DNA of 64,000 nt from Clostridium merdae (GTDB lineage Bacteria; Bacillota; Clostridia; Oscillospirales; Acutalibacteraceae). Shown here piece by piece: positions 15,898 to 23,318 of this stretch; position 1 is the stretch's first letter, and each line of letters starts with the position of its first letter. The notes below the pieces were generated by a model. That model was given only the letters and a program-made list of their open reading frames with translations, was not told the DNA's origin and searched no databases. The stretch covers positions 1,508,231 to 1,572,230 of the forward strand of contig NZ_FXLN01000004.1 of NCBI RefSeq assembly GCF_900176635.1, read 5' to 3'. Position numbers and translations under genes: made by a program.

Positions 15898-17435
15898 GAA
15901 ACCACCTGCTCTCTTTGAATCACATCAAAGGCGGCGGCCATCAGGTTATCCTGATTGATTTCCTCTTTGCAGAACTCGCCGTTGATTTTTCCTTGGTACA
16001 CTGTTACGGCGCGGTCTGAAAGCTCTACAATTTCTTCCATATCGGAAGAAATCAACATCACCGCAACACCTTGCTCCTTAAGCTGGTGGATGATGGAGTA
16101 AACCTCGCCGCGCGCCACAGCATCAATGCCACGGGTTGGTTCATCTAAAATAACCAGCTTTGGTTTTGTTGAAAGCGCCCGTGCAATAACCACCTTCTGC
16201 TGGTTTCCACCAGAGAGGCTACCGGTTAACTGCTCTTGGCCGGTTACCTTAATACGAAAATGTTCTATGTATTCTTGCGTAAGCTCTTGCTCCGCCTTGC
16301 GGTTGAGGAACAGCTTCCCCATTACCATGCGGTTTAATATTGCAGAGGTCGTATTTGCCGCCACGTCACTTATCTTAAACAAGCCGTTGAGGTGGCGGTC
16401 TTCGGGAACATAATTCACCCCGGCTTCGAGCACCTTTTTGGTGGATAGCCCGGTAATGTCCTTTCCATTTAGGATTGCACGGCCGCCTAATACCTTATCT
16501 TTTCCAAATATGGTAGTGGCAAGCTCGGTGCGCCCCGCACCAACCACACCGGCAACACCAAGAATCTCGCCGGGGTATATTTTTAAATTAATTCCACGAA
16601 AACCATAGCCAGAGTAATTTTGCAGCTCAAAGATTGGCTCTGCATCAGTATAATTTACCGAGCAAGTTCCCGTAGTGGCTTTAATCTCCTGCTCCTGCAT
16701 ATTCGGTGGCAGCAGCCCTTTTACCAGCATTTCGCGCGTAAATTCACCAATTTGCCCGTGCAGCGTAATCACGCCATCGCACATAATTGCAACGTGGGTG
16801 GCAATGTCGAACACCTCGGTAAGACGGTGTGTTATGTAAATCATACCGATTCCCTTTGCCTGCAAATCGCGTATACAGCGGAATAAGCTTTCTACTTCGT
16901 CAAAAGTAAGGGCGCTGGTGGGTTCATCAAAAATGAGAAGCTCAGCATTGCGCAGCAACCCACGCAGAATTTCAACGAGCTGCTGCTCGGCGATGGAAAG
17001 GCTGCTTGCTTTGCGGCTCAAATCCAAATGCCAGCCAATATCATCCATCAGTTGGGTCAGCTGCCGGCGAAGCTCCGCTCCGGGAGCATCGAACCCTACA
17101 CCAACCAAAATATTTTCTTCTACCGTCATGTTCGGGAAAAGCATCGGCTCTTGCGGCACCATATAAATACCGTGCGTTAACGCAATTGAGGGCTTTGTAA
17201 GAGCAACCTTCTCATCTCGAATTTCAATTTCACCTTCATCTGGCTGGTAAATACCCATAATGATTTTCATTAGAGTGCTTTTTCCGGCTCCGTTACCACC
17301 AATCAACGCTAAAATTTCACCGGGGTGAATTTCTAGGTTAATACCCTTTAGCACCTGATTCATGCTAAACATTTTGCAGATTCCACGAACACAAAGTAAA
17401 GACTGGACGGAACGCTCCGTTTGGGATTGCGCCAT
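15894..17435 (-). CDS. lsrA: AI-2 ABC transporter ATP-binding protein LsrA
   Basis: 513 residues, two fused ABC domains as in RbsA/LsrA. Domain 1: Walker A GGNGAGKST, signature LSIAEQQLVEI, Walker B LLIFDEPTSALT. Domain 2: degenerate Walker A GVVGAGRTE, signature LSGGNQQKVVIARAL, Walker B LVILDEPTRGID. The start at 17433-17435 follows GGAGGGGG; a longer frame reaches 17549 but begins inside the promoter region and has no ribosome site. First gene of the operon, with promoter at 17545-17573. Confidence 0.93.
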   Translation of the reverse strand: MAQSQTERSVQSLLCVRGICKMFSMNQVLKGINLEIHPGEILALIGGNGAGKSTLMKIIMGIYQPDEGEIEIRDEKVALTKPSIALTHGIYMVPQEPMLFPNMTVEENILVGVGFDAPGAELRRQLTQLMDDIGWHLDLSRKASSLSIAEQQLVEILRGLLRNAELLIFDEPTSALTFDEVESLFRCIRDLQAKGIGMIYITHRLTEVFDIATHVAIMCDGVITLHGQIGEFTREMLVKGLLPPNMQEQEIKATTGTCSVNYTDAEPIFELQNYSGYGFRGINLKIYPGEILGVAGVVGAGRTELATTIFGKDKVLGGRAILNGKDITGLSTKKVLEAGVNYVPEDRHLNGLFKISDVAANTTSAILNRMVMGKLFLNRKAEQELTQEYIEHFRIKVTGQEQLTGSLSGGNQQKVVIARALSTKPKLVILDEPTRGIDAVARGEVYSIIHQLKEQGVAVMLISSDMEEIVELSDRAVTVYQGKINGEFCKEEINQDNLMAAAFDVIQREQVVS

Positions 17436-17544
17436 TTTTCCCCCTCCATACACCTTAAACTCGAACGCTTTCTTTATTTTACAACGACATATGTAACAGC
17501 GAATAATACAATTGTTTTTAAATTGAATTTTTATCTGCTTTTTT

Positions 17545-17573
17545 ATCATACGATATTTTTGTTACCTTGTCAA
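17545..17573 (-). promoter_or_regulatory. lsrACDBF promoter
   Basis: Minus strand -35 TTGACA (17568-17573), 17-bp spacer containing GGTAACA, -10 TATGAT (17545-17550). About 110 bp from the lsrA start. Confidence 0.85.
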
Positions 17574-17728
17574 CGGGGTTTTTCGGGCAACGAGGCATTA
17601 AACTAGATAATATTCCTTTTATTTTTTTGTATTTATCTCATATTTTAAGTAATAAAAACAACAAATCCAATATCAGCAAACCATATATTGGCATTTTATA
17701 TAGTTTTAAAATGCATTGCATTTAGCAA

Positions 17729-17757
17729 TTGACACTACAATCGTTACCTGCTATACT
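17729..17757 (+). promoter_or_regulatory. lsrRK promoter
   Basis: -35 TTGACA (17729-17734), 17-bp spacer containing GTTACC, -10 TATACT (17752-17757). Confidence 0.85.
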
Positions 17758-17784
17758 ACAAATTGAAAACAAATGATTTACGTA

Positions 17785-17817
17785 GTAACATTTGTATCAA
17801 TTCCGTACAGATGTTAC
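17785..17817. promoter_or_regulatory. Candidate LsrR operator
   Basis: GTAACATTTGTA (17785-17796) and TACAGATGTTAC (17806-17817) are inverted with one mismatch and a 9-bp gap, about 20 bp downstream of the expected lsrR start site. A SorC/DeoR-type tetramer could bind here as a roadblock. Confidence 0.65.
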
Positions 17818-17838
17818 CTCCCAGTATCTTGGGCGGAG

Positions 17839-17896
17839 CATTCCCGGTTATCCTCCTGGGGGTAGAGGCTCTTGACGCTCCCCCCCGCCGGGAATG
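17839..17896 (+). other. Large hairpin in the lsrR leader
   Basis: CATTCCCGG (17839-17847) pairs perfectly with CCGGGAATG (17888-17896); inside, GGGGG and CCCCC tracts can pair. No uridine tract follows, so it is not a simple terminator. No known riboswitch recognised. Confidence 0.5.
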
Positions 17897-17937
17897 GTAT
17901 GATAGGAAAACAAAACCAACTCTGGAGGTGCTCCCTT

Positions 17938-18861
17938 TTGAATTATGAAGATGTACTCGTTGTGAAAACCGCTTGGTATTATTATGTTGAAAATATGACC
18001 CAGCAAAAAATCTCGGAACGGCTGGGCATTTCGCGCATGCGCGTGATTAAATTATTGGAAAAGGCAAGGCAGGACGGTGTCATCCAATTTAAGATACACC
18101 AAGATGGGGTTCAGCGCATGGAGCTGGAGCGCCAGCTTTCTGAAACATGGGATTTAAAGGATACCTTTATTGTTCCCACCCCTCCGGATGCTGCCGATGT
18201 AAACAAGACCATCGCACAAGCTGCCTCCATGTATGTAAGCGACCGTATTACAGAGCATTCCTTTATTAATATGGGTTACGGCGATACGCTCAGCCGTGTA
18301 TTAAACCATTTGGCAACACTGAGTGAATTTCCCGTATCCGTGGTATCGCTTACCGGCGGCGTGAATTATTACCTGCCGAACACACAATCGCATATCTTTA
18401 ATGCAAAGCTGTATCTTCTACCCGCTCCCTTGCTTGTGTCCTCTCCCGAAATGGTGCAGGCAATGATGCAGGAGCCCTCTATAACGGAGATTATGCGCAT
18501 GGCAAAGCTCGCCTCCATGACCTTAATCGGCATCGGCGGTATGGCAGAGAACGCTACCATCATGAGCAATGGAATTGTTAGCAAAAATGATTTTACGTAC
18601 CTTTCAATGCGCGGGGCGGTTGGCGATGTTCTTAGCCACTTTATTGACAAAGACGGCAACCCAGTTCATACCGGAATTGAAGACCGCCTGATTAGCACAC
18701 CACTAGAGACCCTACGCCAACTCGACAATGTGGTGGGTGTAGCGGCAGGCAAAAGTAAGGTTGAGGGTATTCGCGCAGCACTGCGCGGAAGATACCTCGA
18801 TATACTCATCACCGACGAAGAAACCGCTCAGGCATTAATCGATGGTGAAGCAGCAGAATAA
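17938..18861 (+). CDS. lsrR: Transcriptional regulator LsrR (SorC family)
   Basis: 307 residues from a TTG start at 17938 with GGAGGTG nine bases upstream; other starts lack a site. N-terminal helix-turn-helix: ENMTQQKISERLGISRMRVIKLLEKAR. The rest is a SorC-type phosphosugar-binding domain (MGYGDTLSRVL, VVSLTGGVNYYLP, LIGIGGMAENATIMSNG, VGVAAGKSKVEGIRAALRG). In enteric bacteria LsrR represses lsr genes until phospho-AI-2 binds; the same logic is expected here because lsrR is divergent from lsrA and shares GTAAC half-sites with it. Co-transcribed with lsrK 52 bp downstream. Confidence 0.92.
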   Translation: MNYEDVLVVKTAWYYYVENMTQQKISERLGISRMRVIKLLEKARQDGVIQFKIHQDGVQRMELERQLSETWDLKDTFIVPTPPDAADVNKTIAQAASMYVSDRITEHSFINMGYGDTLSRVLNHLATLSEFPVSVVSLTGGVNYYLPNTQSHIFNAKLYLLPAPLLVSSPEMVQAMMQEPSITEIMRMAKLASMTLIGIGGMAENATIMSNGIVSKNDFTYLSMRGAVGDVLSHFIDKDGNPVHTGIEDRLISTPLETLRQLDNVVGVAAGKSKVEGIRAALRGRYLDILITDEETAQALIDGEAAE

Positions 18862-18913
18862 AGAGCACACCACTTTTGTATGAAATAAACTTTCAGACGG
18901 GAGGAAACGGAGT

Positions 18914-20482
18914 ATGGCGCGCAACTATTTGATGGCGGTTGATGCCGGTACCGGCAGTGTAAGAGCTGTGCTGTTTGATTTGGATGGAAACCAGGTAGAT
19001 GTTGTACAGCAGGAATGGGACCACAAGGAAGACCCCAAATACCCCGGCAGCATGGATTTTGATTGGGTAACCAACTGGGAGCTTGCCTGCGGGTGTATTC
19101 GCGGCGTGCTGGAAAAAACCGGAGTTGACCCAGCGGAACTGGCGGCAATATCCACCACCTGTATGCGGGAGGGCATTGTTCTTTACAATGCAGAGGGGCA
19201 AGAGATATGGGCTTGCGCCAATGTGGATGCCCGCAGCGAAGATGAAGTGGTTGAATTAATTCAGCGCAACCCCAAAATGGAAAAAGAGATTTATTTGGAG
19301 TCTGGCCAAACCTACGCGCTCAGCGCACTCCCCCGCCTGTTATGGTTAAAAAACAAAATGCCCGAATTATATGAAAAAACCGCAGCCGTTGGCATGTTTA
19401 ACGATTGGCTGATTCATAAGCTCACCGGCATTCTCGCCGTAGAACCAAGCAACGGCTCTACCACGGGAATCTTCAATTTACATAAGCGGGACTGGGATCC
19501 CTCCATCGCTGAAAAATGCGGTCTTCGCACCGACATCTTCCCTGCAGTAACCGAGTGCGGTAAGGTGGTTGGCTCTGTGAATGAAGCAGCCGCAAAGCAA
19601 ACCGGCCTTGCAGTAGGTACCCCTGTTGTCTCCGGCGGCGGAGACGCGCAGCTTGGCTGCATCGGTGTTGGCGTAGTCAACCCCGGGCAGGCGGCGGTAT
19701 TCGGCGGGAGCTTCTGGCAGTACGAATGCAACACCGCAAATGGGAAAACAGACCCTGACTGTCGTGTTCGTGTGAATTGTCATGCCATTCCCGGAGTATG
19801 GCAGTACGAGGCTCTTGCCTTTAAACCCGGGCTGGTAATGCGGTGGTTCCGTGACGGCTTCTGTGAATTGGAAAAACAACAAGGCGAAAAGCTGGGAAAA
19901 GACCCTTATTATTTAATGGATCAAAAGGCCGCTCAAATTCCAGCAGGCTGCTATGGTATGATGTGCACCTTCTCCGACGTAATGAACTTCATTCGTTGGC
20001 AGCATGCCGCGCCTACCTTTACGAATTTTGATTTAGACCCGCAAAAGTTTAACCGGTATACATTCTACCGGGCAATTTTAGAGAATACCGCAATGGTGAC
20101 AAAGGGCCACCTTGACTTGGTTCAAGAAGCAACACAAAATATGCCCAAAGAGATTGTATTTGCCGGAGGCGCCTCAAAAAGTCCACTCTGGTGCCAAATT
20201 CTTTCAGACGTGTTGGGGCTCCCGGTAAAAGTACCGGTTGTAAAGGAAGCCACTGCTCTGGGTGCCGCAATATTGGCTGGCGTAGGCGTTGGCATTTATA
20301 GTGATGCCACTGAAGCCGCGGCAAAGCTGGTAAAGTGGGATAAAGAATACCAACCAAACGAAGAAAACCACGTCATTTACATGCAAATGTATGGTGTATG
20401 GCGCAAACTGTACGAAGCACAGCTTGCTCTTTGCCATGAAAAGCTAACAAAGCCCATGTGGAGCGCACCCGGCTTACAATAG
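18914..20482 (+). CDS. lsrK: Autoinducer-2 kinase LsrK
   Basis: FGGY-family kinase of 522 residues that phosphorylates AI-2 (DPD) at C5 after uptake, trapping it and producing the LsrR inducer. ATP-phosphate loop MAVDAGTGSVRAVLFD at the N-terminus; the LsrK-typical opening WDHKEDPKYPGSMDFD; CMREGIVLYN; VSGGGDAQLGCIGVGVV (catalytic aspartate in GGDAQ); and AGGASKSPLWCQILSDV near the C-terminus. Start ATG follows GGGAGG. Located between lsrR and the cupin gene. Confidence 0.95.
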   Translation: MARNYLMAVDAGTGSVRAVLFDLDGNQVDVVQQEWDHKEDPKYPGSMDFDWVTNWELACGCIRGVLEKTGVDPAELAAISTTCMREGIVLYNAEGQEIWACANVDARSEDEVVELIQRNPKMEKEIYLESGQTYALSALPRLLWLKNKMPELYEKTAAVGMFNDWLIHKLTGILAVEPSNGSTTGIFNLHKRDWDPSIAEKCGLRTDIFPAVTECGKVVGSVNEAAAKQTGLAVGTPVVSGGGDAQLGCIGVGVVNPGQAAVFGGSFWQYECNTANGKTDPDCRVRVNCHAIPGVWQYEALAFKPGLVMRWFRDGFCELEKQQGEKLGKDPYYLMDQKAAQIPAGCYGMMCTFSDVMNFIRWQHAAPTFTNFDLDPQKFNRYTFYRAILENTAMVTKGHLDLVQEATQNMPKEIVFAGGASKSPLWCQILSDVLGLPVKVPVVKEATALGAAILAGVGVGIYSDATEAAAKLVKWDKEYQPNEENHVIYMQMYGVWRKLYEAQLALCHEKLTKPMWSAPGLQ

Positions 20483-20494
20483 AAGAAAGGACGA

Positions 20495-20863
20495 ATGAGA
20501 TTTATGTATATTATTGATGAAAATGAGAAGGAATACCGCTTTGGCGACAGCGGGCCAAAGTACCTAATGAAAGGGCCACGCATGAATTTTGCTCTCGTGC
20601 AGTTTATGCCCGGCCAAGATTTTAAAGCGCACCTTCACAATGTAATGGAAGAAAACTTTTATATTATTGAGGGAGAAATTGATATTGTGGTAGACGGTGT
20701 GGTGCACCACCTGACCCCCGGCCAATTTATTCACATTGAGCCACACGAGACACATTACTGCATTAATAATTATGATAAACCGGTGAAAATGGTTTCCGTT
20801 CTTGCTCCATACCAGGAAGTGGATAAGGTTGAAATCGAAAATTACACCTATAACGGGAAATGA
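20495..20863 (+). CDS. Cupin-domain protein in the lsr locus
   Basis: 122-residue single-domain cupin: AHLHNVMEENFYIIEGEIDIVVDG (motif 1, metal ligands His-x-His and Glu) and HLTPGQFIHIEPHETHYCINN (motif 2 with His). It starts 12 bp after lsrK and ends at the lsr terminator, so it is part of the lsrRK-cupin operon. Enteric lsr operons carry lsrG, an isomerase of the ABM fold that converts phospho-AI-2 for LsrF. No LsrG gene is present in this locus, so I infer that this cupin does that isomerisation. Start could also be the ATG at 20504. Confidence 0.8.
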   Translation: MRFMYIIDENEKEYRFGDSGPKYLMKGPRMNFALVQFMPGQDFKAHLHNVMEENFYIIEGEIDIVVDGVVHHLTPGQFIHIEPHETHYCINNYDKPVKMVSVLAPYQEVDKVEIENYTYNGK

Positions 20864-20893
20864 CGGGACCTCCCCCAAACTTTCCATGAGCAT

Positions 20894-20945
20894 AAAAAAA
20901 TACGGCAGGGGAACGAAGCGATCATCGTTCTCCTGCCGTATTTTC
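20894..20945. terminator. Terminator of lsrRK-cupin operon
   Basis: 16-bp stem TACGGCAGGGGAACGA with TCGTTCTCCTGCCGTA (one G-T pair), flanked by A7 and T4; works in both directions, toward the convergent gene at 21004. Confidence 0.88.
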
Positions 20946-21003
20946 ATTAGAACCTGCAATCCGCTCCTTGCCTCACCGCACAGAACGGATTTTTTTATCT
21001 TTA

Positions 21004-21693
21004 TTACCTGTAATGCAAAGGCCCGCTCCTACCGTCTACCTTTTCCACTTGGTCAAACAAACAAATGTGGCTGCCTGTAAGACTTCGATTGGTATGAAGG
21101 GAGCCAAAGAACCATTTTTGGAATTTTACGGAGCGAACCAGCCCTTCAAAATACATCTCCAAAGGGCTAACCTTATGTGCTTCGTCTATTAGCGTTCGCA
21201 TGCGCGGCGATGGCTCATGCGTTACAATATAATCCACCTGCATTTGGTGCCTTGAAAGATTCTCGACTCCTTCTTCCATTTCCTCACTGCTTGGCATCTC
21301 CTGCGGCCACCAACGGCCAACATCCTTATACATTTGCCGGTCTTTGCTTTCCCCACCGCCAAAGGTAAAGAACTTTTTGCCCTCCAGTGTAAACACCTGC
21401 CCGCGCATTAGATGATACAGGTTCCCGCTAATTTGCTGCACCCTTCCCCCGTTCCATTCTGTAACCGGGTATTGCTCTAAAAGCTCGTAATTTTCATGTG
21501 CGCCATCCACAAACAGAATATTATATTTTTTTGAGCCAAGCTTTTTAAGCACCTTTTGCTCGGCTTTTCCACCATCCCACAAAAAACCAAAATCACCGCA
21601 GATAATCAAACTATCGCCCCGGCGAAGCCGACGAACCTCCGGCGACTGAAAGCGTTCCAGTTCACCGTGCATATCTCCCGTTAGATAAATCAA
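21004..21693 (-). CDS. Metallophosphoesterase family protein
   Basis: 229 residues. Calcineurin-like motifs: IYLTGDMHGELE (D-x-H), LIICGDFGFLWDGG (GD), FVDGAHENYELL (GNHE-type), and YIVTHEPSP plus FFGSLHTNR (histidine ligands; usually GHxH). Such proteins hydrolyse phosphodiesters or phosphomonoesters with two metal ions; the substrate cannot be named. Stands alone, convergent to the lsr operon. Confidence 0.85.
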   Translation of the reverse strand: MIYLTGDMHGELERFQSPEVRRLRRGDSLIICGDFGFLWDGGKAEQKVLKKLGSKKYNILFVDGAHENYELLEQYPVTEWNGGRVQQISGNLYHLMRGQVFTLEGKKFFTFGGGESKDRQMYKDVGRWWPQEMPSSEEMEEGVENLSRHQMQVDYIVTHEPSPRMRTLIDEAHKVSPLEMYFEGLVRSVKFQKWFFGSLHTNRSLTGSHICLFDQVEKVDGRSGPLHYR

Positions 21694-21873
21694 GACCGTT
21701 CCCGCCCATTCTTTTTAAATATTTCTATTTTTTTTATCGAAATCTTTATCTTTTCATATTTAGCTGTTATACTGATTGCGTAAGCGTTTTTTTGCTGGTA
21801 TCTTACATACAAAACATAACGTTGCGCTTACCTTATTTCTTCCTTATCATATCACATTGGAGGCCATTTTTCC

Positions 21874-23220
21874 ATGAAAAAATGCTTAACACCCGTATTG
21901 ACTTTTTTGCTGACCGTTTGTGTAATTTTCTCGTCGGCGCCAGTCTCTGCGGCAGCTTATAATATAGATTTTTCTCTAAATTCTGAAGCGGCTCTGCTCG
22001 TAAATCTCGACACCAGCACCGTTGTATTCGAACAAAATGCAGATAAAAAGATGGAGCCTGCCTCCACAACAAAAATAATGACTTTTATTGTGGCATCCGA
22101 ACACATTAAAGACCTTAGCGGAACCAAAATTACCGTGAAAAAATCGGTAGTCGACCAATTGCAAGGCACCGGAAGTTCACTATCCGGCGTACTGGAGGGC
22201 GAAGAGCTTACCGCATTACAACTGCTAAACTGCCTTATGGTCCCCTCCGGCAACGATGCCGCTATGGTTTTAGCTGACTACGTGGGCGGCGGTGACATTA
22301 GCAAATTTGTTGATTTAATGAACGAAAAAGCAAAGGAGCTAAACTGTAAAAATACGCACTTTGCAAACCCGCATGGGCTGCATGATGAACAACACTATAC
22401 CACTGCACGCGATTTATATACCATCACAAAATACGCAATGACTCTACCATACTTTACCGATATTACCTCACAAACGCGGTACGAGCTGCCCGCAACGAAC
22501 AAATACCCCAAGCCCCGCACTCTGGTAACTACGAACTATTTAACTGACCGTTACACAGGCGGCAACTACTTTTACCGCTACGCCAAGGGTGTGAAAACCG
22601 GCTCGCACGATCAGGCAGGGTACTGCCTTGTTTCTACCGCAATCCGTGATGGATACAGCTACATGGCGGTTGCACTGCACGCCCCGAAGATTGACTCTAG
22701 TGGAAAGAGCGTTCCCACCCGCGGTGAAATGATAGACTCCAAAAAGCTGTATGAATGGGCGTTTAGCAGCCTGCAAATTAAAACCGTTGTCGAAAGCGGC
22801 ACCAGCGTGGGAGAAGTTAAGCTCGATTACGCCTGGAACAAAGACAAGTTGCTTCTCGTAGCTGAAAAAAGCTATGCGACTATATTGCCAAAGGGTGTTT
22901 CTGCCTCCAGCGTTTTGATTACACCAAAGCTGCCCGAACAAGTGGAAGCTCCTATTAAAAAAGGGCAGGTTGTGGGAACCGCAGTACTTACTTATGCGAA
23001 TCAAGAGTTAACTACCATTAATCTGGTCGCATCGGAGTCGGTAGAGCGCAGTGAGCTTTTGCATTCGGCCGATGTGGTGAAAAAGATTGTAACCTCGGTT
23101 TGGTTCATCGTCATCGCAGCCATCATTGTGACTCTGGTGATTATTTACCTTGTTTTGGCATTGCTTTATAACAAAAAGAGAAAGCGCCTACGCAAAGTTA
23201 AAAAATACCGTGATATGTAA
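21874..23220 (+). CDS. D-alanyl-D-alanine carboxypeptidase (DacF/DacA-like, S11 family)
   Basis: 448-residue penicillin-binding protein that trims the terminal D-Ala from peptidoglycan stem peptides. Signal peptide to about residue 27 (VCVIFSSAPVSAAAYN). Catalytic S64-x-x-K67 in PASTTKIMT, SGN triad in VPSGNDAAMVLADY, KTG in GVKTGSHDQAGYC. After the catalytic domain and a PBP5_C-type beta domain there is a true C-terminal transmembrane helix (WFIVIAAIIVTLVIIYLVLA) and a basic tail rather than the amphipathic helix of classical PBP5. Terminator at 23240-23268. Confidence 0.92.
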   Translation: MKKCLTPVLTFLLTVCVIFSSAPVSAAAYNIDFSLNSEAALLVNLDTSTVVFEQNADKKMEPASTTKIMTFIVASEHIKDLSGTKITVKKSVVDQLQGTGSSLSGVLEGEELTALQLLNCLMVPSGNDAAMVLADYVGGGDISKFVDLMNEKAKELNCKNTHFANPHGLHDEQHYTTARDLYTITKYAMTLPYFTDITSQTRYELPATNKYPKPRTLVTTNYLTDRYTGGNYFYRYAKGVKTGSHDQAGYCLVSTAIRDGYSYMAVALHAPKIDSSGKSVPTRGEMIDSKKLYEWAFSSLQIKTVVESGTSVGEVKLDYAWNKDKLLLVAEKSYATILPKGVSASSVLITPKLPEQVEAPIKKGQVVGTAVLTYANQELTTINLVASESVERSELLHSADVVKKIVTSVWFIVIAAIIVTLVIIYLVLALLYNKKRKRLRKVKKYRDM

Positions 23221-23239
23221 TTTTTATAAAGATATTAGG

Positions 23240-23268
23240 AAAGCCGTCGGTTAAACCGGCGGCTTTTT
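23240..23268. terminator. dac terminator
   Basis: AAAGCCGTCGGTT and AACCGGCGGCTTT (one G-T pair) followed by T residues. Confidence 0.85.
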
Positions 23269-23318
23269 GCTTTCATTATTTAAAATAAATATAATTGACG
23301 AAACAAAGCAGAAGTCTT

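Larger units (their letters stand above)
17436..17937. promoter_or_regulatory. lsr divergent control region
   Basis: 502 bp between lsrA and lsrR. It contains consensus promoters in both directions, a long inverted repeat likely bound by LsrR, several GTAAC/GTTAC half-sites including one in each promoter spacer, and a large hairpin in the lsrR leader. Each part is listed separately. Confidence 0.75.

Noticed and set aside
17460..17485. cre site for catabolite control in the lsrA leader
   Set aside because: AGAAAGCGTTCGAG resembles the core but has three mismatches to the consensus and no palindromic ends; too weak to list.
17421..17549. N-terminal extension of LsrA starting at 17549
   Set aside because: The extension would begin at the -10 element of the lsrA promoter and lacks a ribosome site; the ATG at 17435 has GGAGGGGG.
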